A stretch of 36,900 bases of DNA. Origin: Bacteroidaceae bacterium (GTDB taxonomy: Bacteria; Bacteroidota; Bacteroidia; Bacteroidales; Bacteroidaceae). Position numbers and translations under genes: made by a program. Within the stretch, counting starts at the first letter, position 1; each line of letters opens with the position of its first letter. Positions 17,298-28,285 of this stretch are shown here, piece after piece. A model generated the notes under the pieces. That model worked only from the letters and a program-made list of their open reading frames with translations. It did no database searches and was not told the DNA's origin. Where the stretch lies: assembly GCA_017507105.1 (NCBI GenBank), contig JAFWBM010000008.1, positions 1 to 36,900 on the forward strand, read 5' to 3'.

Positions 17298-18028
17298 GGC
17301 ATAACCTCCTCGGAAAACCCTCTCAATAAATTAACGTCACTTTTTATCTCGTATACGATGCCATCGGCACCGCGTGCATTTATCACAACAAAATATACTC
17401 CGTCTTTCACATCTGCACCTTTATATGTTCCATCCCAGCCACATCCCTCGCATCCAATATCATCAATACCCCAGGTATAAAGTTGCTGTCCCCATCTGTT
17501 ATATATGGCACCATTAAATTTCACAATAGACTTTACATCATATACATTGAAAAAATCATTTATACCATCACCATTAGGAGAGAATGCATTAGGCACTTTC
17601 AAAGAAGATTCACTTATACTTATTACAAAAGGATCGCGTTCCCATTCGATTACAAGTTCCGGATTTTCTCTGCTTGTATAAGCAACTTGTAATATAACAC
17701 TATACAACCCTGCTTCACGAAATTCATAGTCAACATCTGTATCATATCTTACAAGTATAGGTTCTGTTTTATCATCTCGCATAAACGTCCATGTACATAC
17801 CATCGAATAACCTTCGGCCTCGGTAGCATTTGAGCGGAACTGAACATCCAATGGAGCCTCACCCTCGTAATTTTCACCCTCGGCGAGTTCAATCTGAACA
17901 CCATCCTTATCTATCAGCAATGCTGTTGGAATAGGCTCTTCTATACCGTTCTGAGCCTTCGATGGGAAAGCACAGAACATCAACACGACAGCTATATACA
18001 GATTTAATATTCTCATCGTTTTTTTCAT
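17294..18028 (-). CDS. Secreted protein with type IX secretion (gliding-motility type B) C-terminal domain
   Basis: The 244-residue protein begins with a signal peptide (MKKTMRILNLYIAVVLMFCA to PSKAQ). A PKD/Ig-like middle follows (GEAPLDVQFRSNATEAEG, then REAGLYSVILQV). The last 90 residues are a gliding-motility-associated C-terminal domain: FSPNGDGINDFF, AIYNRWGQQLY, CGWDGTYKG and DGVYFVVINARGADG. That domain directs export through the type IX system and anchoring at the surface in Bacteroidota. Two cysteines close together (GCEGCGW) sit just before the WDGTY motif. The gene overlaps uvrA by 4 bases. Its own function is unknown. Confidence 0.85.
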   Translation of the reverse strand: MKKTMRILNLYIAVVLMFCAFPSKAQNGIEEPIPTALLIDKDGVQIELAEGENYEGEAPLDVQFRSNATEAEGYSMVCTWTFMRDDKTEPILVRYDTDVDYEFREAGLYSVILQVAYTSRENPELVIEWERDPFVISISESSLKVPNAFSPNGDGINDFFNVYDVKSIVKFNGAIYNRWGQQLYTWGIDDIGCEGCGWDGTYKGADVKDGVYFVVINARGADGIVYEIKSDVNLLRGFSEEVMP

Positions 18029-18086
18029 TATATAACGTAAAATATAGGTTATTAGTACACACTACACCACATTATGAATCATTTTG

Positions 18087-18094
18087 CGAAGTTA
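18087..18094 (-). promoter_or_regulatory. -7 box of the T9SS-protein/uvrA unit
   Basis: On the minus strand this reads TAACTTCG, one base from TAnnTTTG, about 58 bases before the ATG at 18028. Confidence 0.45.
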
Positions 18095-18321
18095 ATGTTT
18101 TTGAATGAAAGAACCATACTTCAAAATAGCAAAATAGTGATAAATTAAAGTATCACAGAATATAATGAATAATATACACATTAGACTTATTTATAAAATA
18201 AAGTAGAGAAAAGCGCTTTGTCATATTTTAAAGAATACTCCCCAAAGCTTAATAAACCTTCATAATATACTGTACAACTATAAAATATCAACTCAAAATT
18301 CATATTTTACCCGTTTTTTAC

Positions 18322-18329
18322 TACATTTG
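18322..18329 (+). promoter_or_regulatory. -7 box of the LysM/barrel unit
   Basis: TACATTTG is an exact TAnnTTTG match, 24 bases before the ATG at 18354. It overlaps the TTG at 18327, which rules that codon out as a start. Confidence 0.65.
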
Positions 18330-18353
18330 CAAGTTATAACAACAAACCAGACG

Positions 18354-20219
18354 ATGAAAAAAACCAAACTAATACTTTTTGCAATCTGCATCACAGTAAC
18401 AACTATTGCAATAAAAGCACAAGGAAGCAACTTCTTTATACATACTGTAAGCAAAGGTCAAACCCTATATTCAATATCCCGCATGTATCAAACTACAGTT
18501 AAGGATATTCTTGACCATAACCCCGAGTGTGCAGATAAATTATCCATCGGTCAACAAATCAAAATATACCAAAAGTTGAGTGCCGAGACCGATGATAAAG
18601 AGAAAAAAGAGGATGTCAGATATCATACAATTAAGCCAGGAGAAACGCTATACAGATTGGGCAAGATGTACGGTATTACCCCACAAGAGATATGTGCAGC
18701 AAACCCCGGACTCAGCATATCGAACTTCCGCAGTGGCGAGGTCATAATGATTCCTGCAAGCAAGGCAGTTCCTGCAAGACCAAGACCCGATCAGGAACCC
18801 ATACATATAGTAACCCCCAAACAGGTAACAGAGTTATCGACAGACACAATCCCTATACGCACCACTCACGAAGTTCAGCGTAAAGAGACTATATACCGCA
18901 TTACACGAATGTATGGTATAAGCGAAGATGAGCTACGTGCAGTAAATCCCGAAATAAAGAAGAATAAAATAAAAAAAGGAACTCTGCTAAAAATTCCCTA
19001 TGCAAAAGGCCAGATTCCGCCGAGAAGTAACAACAACCTACAGATACAAGAAAAAGCACAAAGCGATGCAGAGATATTCATAAATATCCGAAAAGAGTTA
19101 CAGAATGATACCCTGCGCGGCACATTCGAAGGCATACGTGTAGCTGTAATACTCCCATTCCTGCTCGACAGCTATTCACCGAAGGAGCAGGCACGTATGG
19201 TAGAGTACTACGAGGGTTTCCTTATGGCTGTAGAGTACCTTAAGAGGCAAGGATACTCTTTCGAGATACACACATACGACTCGGGCAACAGCAGTACCAG
19301 CCTTGCGCCACTGATAAACAGCGGTGAACTCGACCACATGGATATTATATTTGGTGCCCTTTATTCCAATCACAACAAGCAACTCGCCGACTTTGCAAAG
19401 AGCAAGGAGATACCATTGGTAATACCATTCACCTCTAAAGAGGACGAAATATTCCGAAACCCAATGGTATATGTAGTAAATACCATGCAGTCTTACTTCT
19501 ATTCCGAAGTAATAGACCACTTTACTGTACAGTTCCCGAATGCCAATGTTATATTTGTAAGCGATAGCGTAGACAGTAAGAAAGAGTTTGTAAATGCTCT
19601 TGCCGAGAGTTTTGACAAACGCGACATACCGTATACAACAATAAATCTGTGCGACCTTATCAACCCCGAGATAAACGAGGATACTCTGAAGACTATGATG
19701 AGCGCCGATAGAGAAAACATATTTATCCCCACATCATCGAGTGAGGTTACAATGGGCACCATTATCCCAACATTATCGATACTCAACAATGACACAATAG
19801 ATCTCCCCGAGTACAAGCTTTTCGGATATCCCGAATGGCAGATATATGCAGGCAACATGCATAATCAGATATACGAGGTTGATACATATTTCTACACGTC
19901 CTTCTTCAGCCACTATACATTGCCCGAGGCTGCAAGATTTCAAAATGAATACATAAGATGGTACAACCGTACCCCACAGAACATATATCCGCGTTATGGA
20001 ATGCTTGGCTACGATACAGGATACGTATTCCTATATGCAATAAGCAGATACGGCAACAATATGGCAGAGGAGATTAACAAAGTACCATTTACCCCGGTAC
20101 AAACCGGCTTCAAGTTTGAACGAGTAAACAATTGGGGAGGATTTGTCAACAAGAAGATATACTTTGTACACTACACCCCTGAATATATTATAGAAAAGAT
20201 AGATTTCGATAAGAGATGA
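18354..20219 (+). CDS. Envelope protein with three LysM domains and a type 1 periplasmic-binding fold
   Basis: Read from the ATG at 18354 the protein has 621 residues. A TTG start at 18327 is excluded because it lies in the promoter. A signal peptide (MKKTKLILFAICITVTTIAI to KAQ) is followed by three LysM domains at about 29-72, 90-134 and 171-216, each with the HTV-KGQTLYSISR or similar pattern, which bind peptidoglycan. From about residue 262 (RVAVILPFLLDSY) to the end is a domain like the amino-acid/LpoA type 1 periplasmic-binding fold. It would sit in the periplasm on the cell wall. The next gene overlaps by 4 bases and encodes an outer-membrane barrel, suggesting a shared envelope function. 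The ligand is unknown. Confidence 0.8.
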   Translation: MKKTKLILFAICITVTTIAIKAQGSNFFIHTVSKGQTLYSISRMYQTTVKDILDHNPECADKLSIGQQIKIYQKLSAETDDKEKKEDVRYHTIKPGETLYRLGKMYGITPQEICAANPGLSISNFRSGEVIMIPASKAVPARPRPDQEPIHIVTPKQVTELSTDTIPIRTTHEVQRKETIYRITRMYGISEDELRAVNPEIKKNKIKKGTLLKIPYAKGQIPPRSNNNLQIQEKAQSDAEIFINIRKELQNDTLRGTFEGIRVAVILPFLLDSYSPKEQARMVEYYEGFLMAVEYLKRQGYSFEIHTYDSGNSSTSLAPLINSGELDHMDIIFGALYSNHNKQLADFAKSKEIPLVIPFTSKEDEIFRNPMVYVVNTMQSYFYSEVIDHFTVQFPNANVIFVSDSVDSKKEFVNALAESFDKRDIPYTTINLCDLINPEINEDTLKTMMSADRENIFIPTSSSEVTMGTIIPTLSILNNDTIDLPEYKLFGYPEWQIYAGNMHNQIYEVDTYFYTSFFSHYTLPEAARFQNEYIRWYNRTPQNIYPRYGMLGYDTGYVFLYAISRYGNNMAEEINKVPFTPVQTGFKFERVNNWGGFVNKKIYFVHYTPEYIIEKIDFDKR

Positions 20220-20905
20220 AAAACAGAATATTGACATTATTAACAGCGTTCATTGTATCAATAGCAGCAAATGCTCAGGTTGAAGAGCCTCGCAACATCT
20301 TGGAGATAGGAGTTGCAGGAGGTCTGAACATGAGTCAGATGGATATACAGCCCACAATAAGACAGAAATACATCAATGGTGCAAACGGAGGTCTGTTTAT
20401 TCGTTACACCAGCGAAAAATATTTCAAAATGATATGTGCAGCACAGCTAGAGGTAAACTTCTCGCAGCGAGGATGGGAGGAAGATTTTGACGATAAGAGC
20501 GGTAACAGCTACAAACGCACCCTCAACTATGTAGAGATTCCATTTCTGGCACATCTCGCTTTTGGACAAGAGCCTCGAGGATTTCAGTTTTTCATTAATC
20601 TGGGTCCACAGATTGGTTTCTTCCTTGACGAGAAGGAGGAGTACATCGGCAATTGGGAGGTTAACAGTCGTCCATCGAGTTCACGTCCCATATATGGCAA
20701 GAGCGTAGAGAATAAGTTTGAATATGGAATAACCGGAGGACTGGGAGTGGAGTTAAAAACAAGAATAGGTAACTTCTTTGTAGAAGGACGATACTATTAT
20801 GGTCTTAGCGACATCTTTGGCAACTCTAAGACAGACGACTATGGCCGATCGGCAAATAACACAATAGGAGCCCGTTTAGGATATTCAGTAGCAATATTCA
20901 GATAA
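20216..20905 (+). CDS. PorT-like outer-membrane beta-barrel protein
   Basis: The 229-residue protein has a signal peptide (MKNRILTLLTAFIVSIAANA-Q) and then amphipathic strands: IGVAGGLNMSQMD near the mature start, LNYVEIPFLAHLAFG, FFINLGPQIGFFLDE and the final strand ARLGYSVAIFR. This pattern is the small 8-strand barrel called PorT/outer-membrane beta-barrel family 13 in Bacteroidota. The ATG overlaps the stop of the LysM gene (ATGA), so they are coupled. PorT proper is needed for type IX secretion, but many paralogs are not, so that role is not claimed here. Confidence 0.8.
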   Translation: MKNRILTLLTAFIVSIAANAQVEEPRNILEIGVAGGLNMSQMDIQPTIRQKYINGANGGLFIRYTSEKYFKMICAAQLEVNFSQRGWEEDFDDKSGNSYKRTLNYVEIPFLAHLAFGQEPRGFQFFINLGPQIGFFLDEKEEYIGNWEVNSRPSSSRPIYGKSVENKFEYGITGGLGVELKTRIGNFFVEGRYYYGLSDIFGNSKTDDYGRSANNTIGARLGYSVAIFR

Positions 20906-20916
20906 CAATCATATAA

Positions 20917-20970
20917 TATATAAGACAAGAAATGGTGCATTAACAGATGCACCATTTCTTGTCTTATATA
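20917..20970. terminator. 24-bp perfect hairpin between the barrel gene and rfbB
   Basis: Arms 20917-20940 and 20947-20970 are exact reverse complements with a 6-base loop (taacag). It lies between convergent genes, 11 bases after the barrel stop and 7 bases beyond the rfbB stop. Confidence 0.85.
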
Positions 20971-20977
20971 CAATAGT

Positions 20978-22099
20978 TTATCTATTCTTATACATATCTT
21001 CGTAATACTTCTCGTAGTCTCCGCTCGTAATATTATCCATCCACTCCTGATTATCCAAATACCAACGAACCGTCTTTTCTATACCCTCTTCGAACTGCAA
21101 CGATGGTTCCCAACCAAGCTCACTCTTAAGTTTTCTAGAATCTATAGCATATCGCAAATCGTGTCCGGCACGGTCGGTAACGTATGTTATAAGCTCCATC
21201 GATGCCCCTTCTGCATTTCCCAACAATCTATCAACAGTCTTTATTATCACTTTTATTATATCTATATTTTTCCACTCGTTAAAACCTCCAATATTATAGG
21301 TCTCTGCAATCTTGCCATTATGGAATATTACATCAATGGCACGCGCATGGTCTACAACATACAGCCAGTCGCGCACATTCTCGCCCTTGCCATATACGGG
21401 CAATGGTTTACGATTGCGGATATTATTGATGAACAGAGGTATAAGTTTCTCGGGGAACTGGTATGGACCATAATTATTAGAGCAATTGGTTACTATTGTA
21501 GGCATACCATATGTGTCGTGAAAAGCACGTACAAAATGGTCGCTTGATGCTTTGGATGCCGAGTAAGGACTATGAGGATTATATTTTGTAGTTTCAACAA
21601 AGAAATCATCACCATATACCTCATGCGCACTTATTTCTGAAAGTTTCCCTTGCGGATGTGTAAGTTCAAGAGCTCCATATACCTCATCGGTAGATATATG
21701 ATAGAAACGCTTGCCATCATACTTCTCAGGCACAGATTCCCAATAGACCTTGGCAGCCTGCAGAAGAGACAATGTACCCATTACATTAGTACGTGCAAAG
21801 GTAAACGGGTCTTTAATGCTACGATCCACATGACTCTCGGCTGCAAGATGCACTATACCGTCTACCGAATAGTTCTGCATCAATTCAAGCATTTTTTCAT
21901 AGTCACATATATCTGCCTTGACAAATATATAATTAGCAGCATCCTCTATATCCTTAAGATTGGCAAGATTTCCGGCATACGTAAGTTTATCAACATTTAT
22001 AATCCTGTACTCCGGATATTTATTGACAAAAAGACGTACCACATGGCTACCAATGAAACCGGCACCTCCGGTAACAATTATATTACGTGTAAATTTCAT
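20978..22099 (-). CDS. rfbB: dTDP-glucose 4,6-dehydratase
   Basis: The 373-residue NAD-dependent enzyme makes dTDP-4-keto-6-deoxyglucose, the second step to dTDP-L-rhamnose. It shows the Rossmann motif TGGAGFIGSH at 10-19, HLAAESHVDRSI, STDEVYGAL, and the catalytic YSASKASSDHFVRA. The length is slightly above the usual 350 or so. It is not with rfbA, rfbC and rfbD, which are at 30761-33101 on the other strand. It lies 59 bases after the beta-galactosidase gene. No clear -7 box is in that gap (TAGGTTTA at 22116-22123, minus strand, is the nearest), so it may be co-transcribed with it. Confidence 0.93.
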   Translation of the reverse strand: MKFTRNIIVTGGAGFIGSHVVRLFVNKYPEYRIINVDKLTYAGNLANLKDIEDAANYIFVKADICDYEKMLELMQNYSVDGIVHLAAESHVDRSIKDPFTFARTNVMGTLSLLQAAKVYWESVPEKYDGKRFYHISTDEVYGALELTHPQGKLSEISAHEVYGDDFFVETTKYNPHSPYSASKASSDHFVRAFHDTYGMPTIVTNCSNNYGPYQFPEKLIPLFINNIRNRKPLPVYGKGENVRDWLYVVDHARAIDVIFHNGKIAETYNIGGFNEWKNIDIIKVIIKTVDRLLGNAEGASMELITYVTDRAGHDLRYAIDSRKLKSELGWEPSLQFEEGIEKTVRWYLDNQEWMDNITSGDYEKYYEDMYKNR

Positions 22100-22158
22100 A
22101 TCTGCAATTATTTACTAAACCTATCATCTAATAAATTTCATTACTCATAAAACAAAGA

Positions 22159-26445
<4,287 letters not shown>

Positions 26446-26604
26446 CGAAAAAGACGAGAGTAGAAAAAAAATGGGTTAACTTATTTTTCTGCCGGATCGC
26501 ATCCTAATATTATATAGTGAAATGAAATATAATATAAGGAAAGAAAAGCATGCGTAGCGCACATTACATCCTTAATTAATCTGAATGAGACAATACATAC
26601 AAAA

Positions 26605-26634
26605 AAATAAAAGCCACATTAGCAGCTTTTATTT
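26605..26634 (-). terminator. Terminator of the histone H1-like gene
   Basis: Arms AAATAAAAGC (26605-26614) and GCTTTTATTT (26625-26634) pair exactly around a 10-base loop. On the minus strand the hairpin runs into seven T residues, the usual intrinsic form. It is 38 bases after the stop codon. Confidence 0.75.
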
Positions 26635-26672
26635 CAATCGCCTACAAAGGCTTAAAAGTGAGGTTGTGCAAA

Positions 26673-26849
26673 TTAGTTCTTGCTAGCCTCGAGAGACGCC
26701 TTACGGAAAGACTTCATCATCTTCTCGAGCTCGAGAGATGCCTTGCGTGCGCGTGTACCTGCAGCCTTGTTACCTTTCTCTACTTGTGCATTTGCATCAG
26801 CCTCGAATGCAGCATAAACCTCCTGAATTTTTTCAACGAGTTCTTTCAT
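26673..26849 (-). CDS. Histone H1-like (Hc1-type) nucleoid protein
   Basis: The 58-residue protein starts at the ATG at 26849 (MKELVEKIQEVYAAFEADAN). A longer frame reaching 26918 is excluded because the promoter lies inside it. It has a helical N-terminal half and a basic tail with RARKASLELEKMM and FRKASLEASKN. This matches the short proteins of Bacteroidota annotated as histone H1-like or Hc1, thought to bind DNA or a nucleoid partner. It is a lone gene with its own promoter and terminator, as expected for an abundant product. The DNA-binding role is family knowledge, not visible here. Confidence 0.85.
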   Translation of the reverse strand: MKELVEKIQEVYAAFEADANAQVEKGNKAAGTRARKASLELEKMMKSFRKASLEASKN

Positions 26850-26880
26850 GATATAAATTGTTAAATAGGTTAGCAATGCA

Positions 26881-26888
26881 CAAAGATA
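26881..26888 (-). promoter_or_regulatory. -7 box of the histone H1-like gene
   Basis: On the minus strand TATCTTTG, an exact match, 31 bases before the ATG at 26849. Confidence 0.7.
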
Positions 26889-27023
26889 ACAAAAATCCTT
26901 ATAAAAAATATTTTTCATATATTTTTTTGAGCAAAAATTGTCATTAATGCAAAAAAAATCTTGATATTACAAGAATAAAGGCCCTATTTTCAATGAAAAC
27001 CAGTGGCAACAATATCATCCAGA

Positions 27024-27094
27024 GTTAAATAATATTGAATTCTTAAAGAAGGCGCCTTTATAAGATATTATCTTATTATTTGTTAAATAATATT
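27024..27094. repeat. Paired 13-bp direct repeats around two palindromes
   Basis: GTTAAATAATATT occurs at 27024-27036 and again at 27082-27094, 58 bases apart. Between them are a perfect 10-base palindrome (27049-27058) and a 15-base dyad (27061-27075). The group is 145 bases upstream of the polysaccharide -7 box. A/T-rich composition makes chance matches possible. Confidence 0.4.
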
Positions 27095-27239
27095 AAAAGT
27101 CAAAACAAATTCAGTTCCATCCATGTTTAGTATAATTCGTTTCACACTTAAATTTTTCCACAATACTCAAAAGCACAAAAAAGCATAATATATTCTTAAA
27201 AAATCTAATTATAAATTAGGATAAGTCGGAAATAAAGAA

Positions 27240-27247
27240 TATCTTTG
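27240..27247 (+). promoter_or_regulatory. -7 box of the polysaccharide operon
   Basis: TATCTTTG is an exact TAnnTTTG match on the plus strand, 241 bases before the first ATG. No other equally good box lies closer to the gene. Confidence 0.6.
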
Positions 27248-27270
27248 CCATTGTATAGACATAAAAAAAC

Positions 27271-27424
27271 TACCTAAAGCAGACACAAAGAAGAGCAAAT
27301 AATCTGCGCAAAAGCATATATCAGAAATTGATATACTTAGGTAATTGATTGATAGTAAACAAATTACATCACTATCAACGTCCCCGAGATATGTACAGAA
27401 GCCATGTAGCACTATTAGTAGTGC
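27271..27424 (+). promoter_or_regulatory. Structured 5' leader of the polysaccharide operon
   Basis: Exact pairings seen by eye: outer helix 27271-27277 with 27337-27343 enclosing hairpin 27317-27323/27329-27335; hairpin TTGATAGT/ACTATCAA at 27349-27356/27371-27378; hairpin GCACTA-TTAG-TAGTGC at 27409-27424. GTAATT at 27341-27346 can also pair with AATTAC at 27362-27367 in the second hairpin's loop, which competes with the outer helix. No T-run follows the last hairpin. Confidence 0.4.
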
Positions 27425-27488
27425 AAACTTGTTGTGCCGTATATTGAAGTAGTTTTGAGTTATAAGAACAAATATTAAATTTTAAAAT

Positions 27489-28280
27489 ATGAAGAAGATT
27501 CTTGCAGCACTAAGCTTTGTGTTGTTGTTCACAGCATGTTCATCAACAAAGGAGATTGCCTATTTCCAGGACATCCAAAAAGATGGACAGACAACAGTCA
27601 CCCCACAGCTAATCAAATTACGTCCCCAAGACAAGATTACAATCTTGGTAAACACACGTAATCAGGAACTTACCAACATGTTCAATCTGCCGTATGTCAG
27701 CCGTCAGCTAGGCACTCAGATATCCGGCTACGGAACAAGCCAAGGTGTATCATGCTACACTATTGACGACAACGGCGACATCGATTTCCCCGAACTTGGG
27801 AAAATACATGTAGAAGGCATGACACGCAACGAGGTAGCCAAGTGCGTAAAGGACAAACTCATAAGCAGCAACCTCGTTAAAGATGCCGTTGTAACAGTCG
27901 AGTTCGCCAACCTCAGCTACTCCATACTTGGCGAGGTAAAGACTCCGGCACGTTATAACATCAACCGCGACTACGTTACAATACTCGATGCCATAAGCGA
28001 AGCAGGCGACCTCACCATACAGGGACAGCGCACCAACATAAAGGTATTACGCAACAACGAGGATGGCGAGCAGCAGTGCTACATTGTAAACCTATGCTCA
28101 TTGGAGGATTTGTATAAATCTCCCGCATACTATCTGCAGCAAAACGATATCGTTTATGTCGAGCCCAACAAGATGCGTGCACGCCAGTCTACCGTCAATG
28201 GTAACAACGTACGTTCATCATCATTCTGGATGTCATTGGCATCACTTATAGCTACAGTTATTAACATTGCAATCCGATAA
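27489..28280 (+). CDS. Wza-like polysaccharide export lipoprotein
   Basis: The 263-residue protein has a lipoprotein signal (MKKILAALSFVLLFTAC, with the lipobox LFTAC), a polysaccharide-export domain (LRPQDKITILVNT, DDNGDIDFPELGKIHVEGMT) and a SLBB-like segment (YSILGEVKTPARYNI). It ends in a hydrophobic helix (SFWMSLASLIATVINIAIR). Wza-type proteins form the outer-membrane channel for capsule or exopolysaccharide. It is the first gene of the locus, 5 bases before the Wzc-like gene. It is shorter than E. coli Wza (379 residues), which is normal in this phylum. Confidence 0.9.
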   Translation: MKKILAALSFVLLFTACSSTKEIAYFQDIQKDGQTTVTPQLIKLRPQDKITILVNTRNQELTNMFNLPYVSRQLGTQISGYGTSQGVSCYTIDDNGDIDFPELGKIHVEGMTRNEVAKCVKDKLISSNLVKDAVVTVEFANLSYSILGEVKTPARYNINRDYVTILDAISEAGDLTIQGQRTNIKVLRNNEDGEQQCYIVNLCSLEDLYKSPAYYLQQNDIVYVEPNKMRARQSTVNGNNVRSSSFWMSLASLIATVINIAIR

Positions 28281-28285
28281 TAGAG

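Larger units (their letters stand above)
18029..18353. other. Divergent intergenic region, A/T-rich
   Basis: These 325 bases separate the uvrA unit from the LysM gene. They hold a minus-strand -7 box near 18087 and a plus-strand -7 box near 18322. In the 220 or so bases between, I see only A/T-rich sequence, with no ORF, no convincing hairpin and no repeat. Confidence 0.6.
26850..27488. other. Upstream region of the polysaccharide locus
   Basis: These 639 bases hold no supported ORF. From left to right: the histone gene promoter (26881-26888), A/T-rich sequence, two copies of GTTAAATAATATT (27024-27036 and 27082-27094) around the palindromes AAGGCGCCTT (27049-27058) and TAAGATA-T-TATCTTA (27061-27075), the polysaccharide promoter (27240-27247), and a structured leader (27250-27488). 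I saw no long inverted repeats of an invertible promoter. Confidence 0.6.

Noticed and set aside
18327-18353. TTG start for the LysM protein
   Set aside because: It overlaps the -7 box, and the ATG at 18354 gives a clean signal peptide.
26850-26918. Longer N-terminus of the histone H1-like protein
   Set aside because: The exact -7 box at 26881-26888 lies inside it, and the family starts at MKELVEKIQ.
26850-27488. Invertible capsule promoter of the Bacteroides type
   Set aside because: No pair of matching inverted repeats of useful length flanks the promoter, and no invertase gene is in the window.
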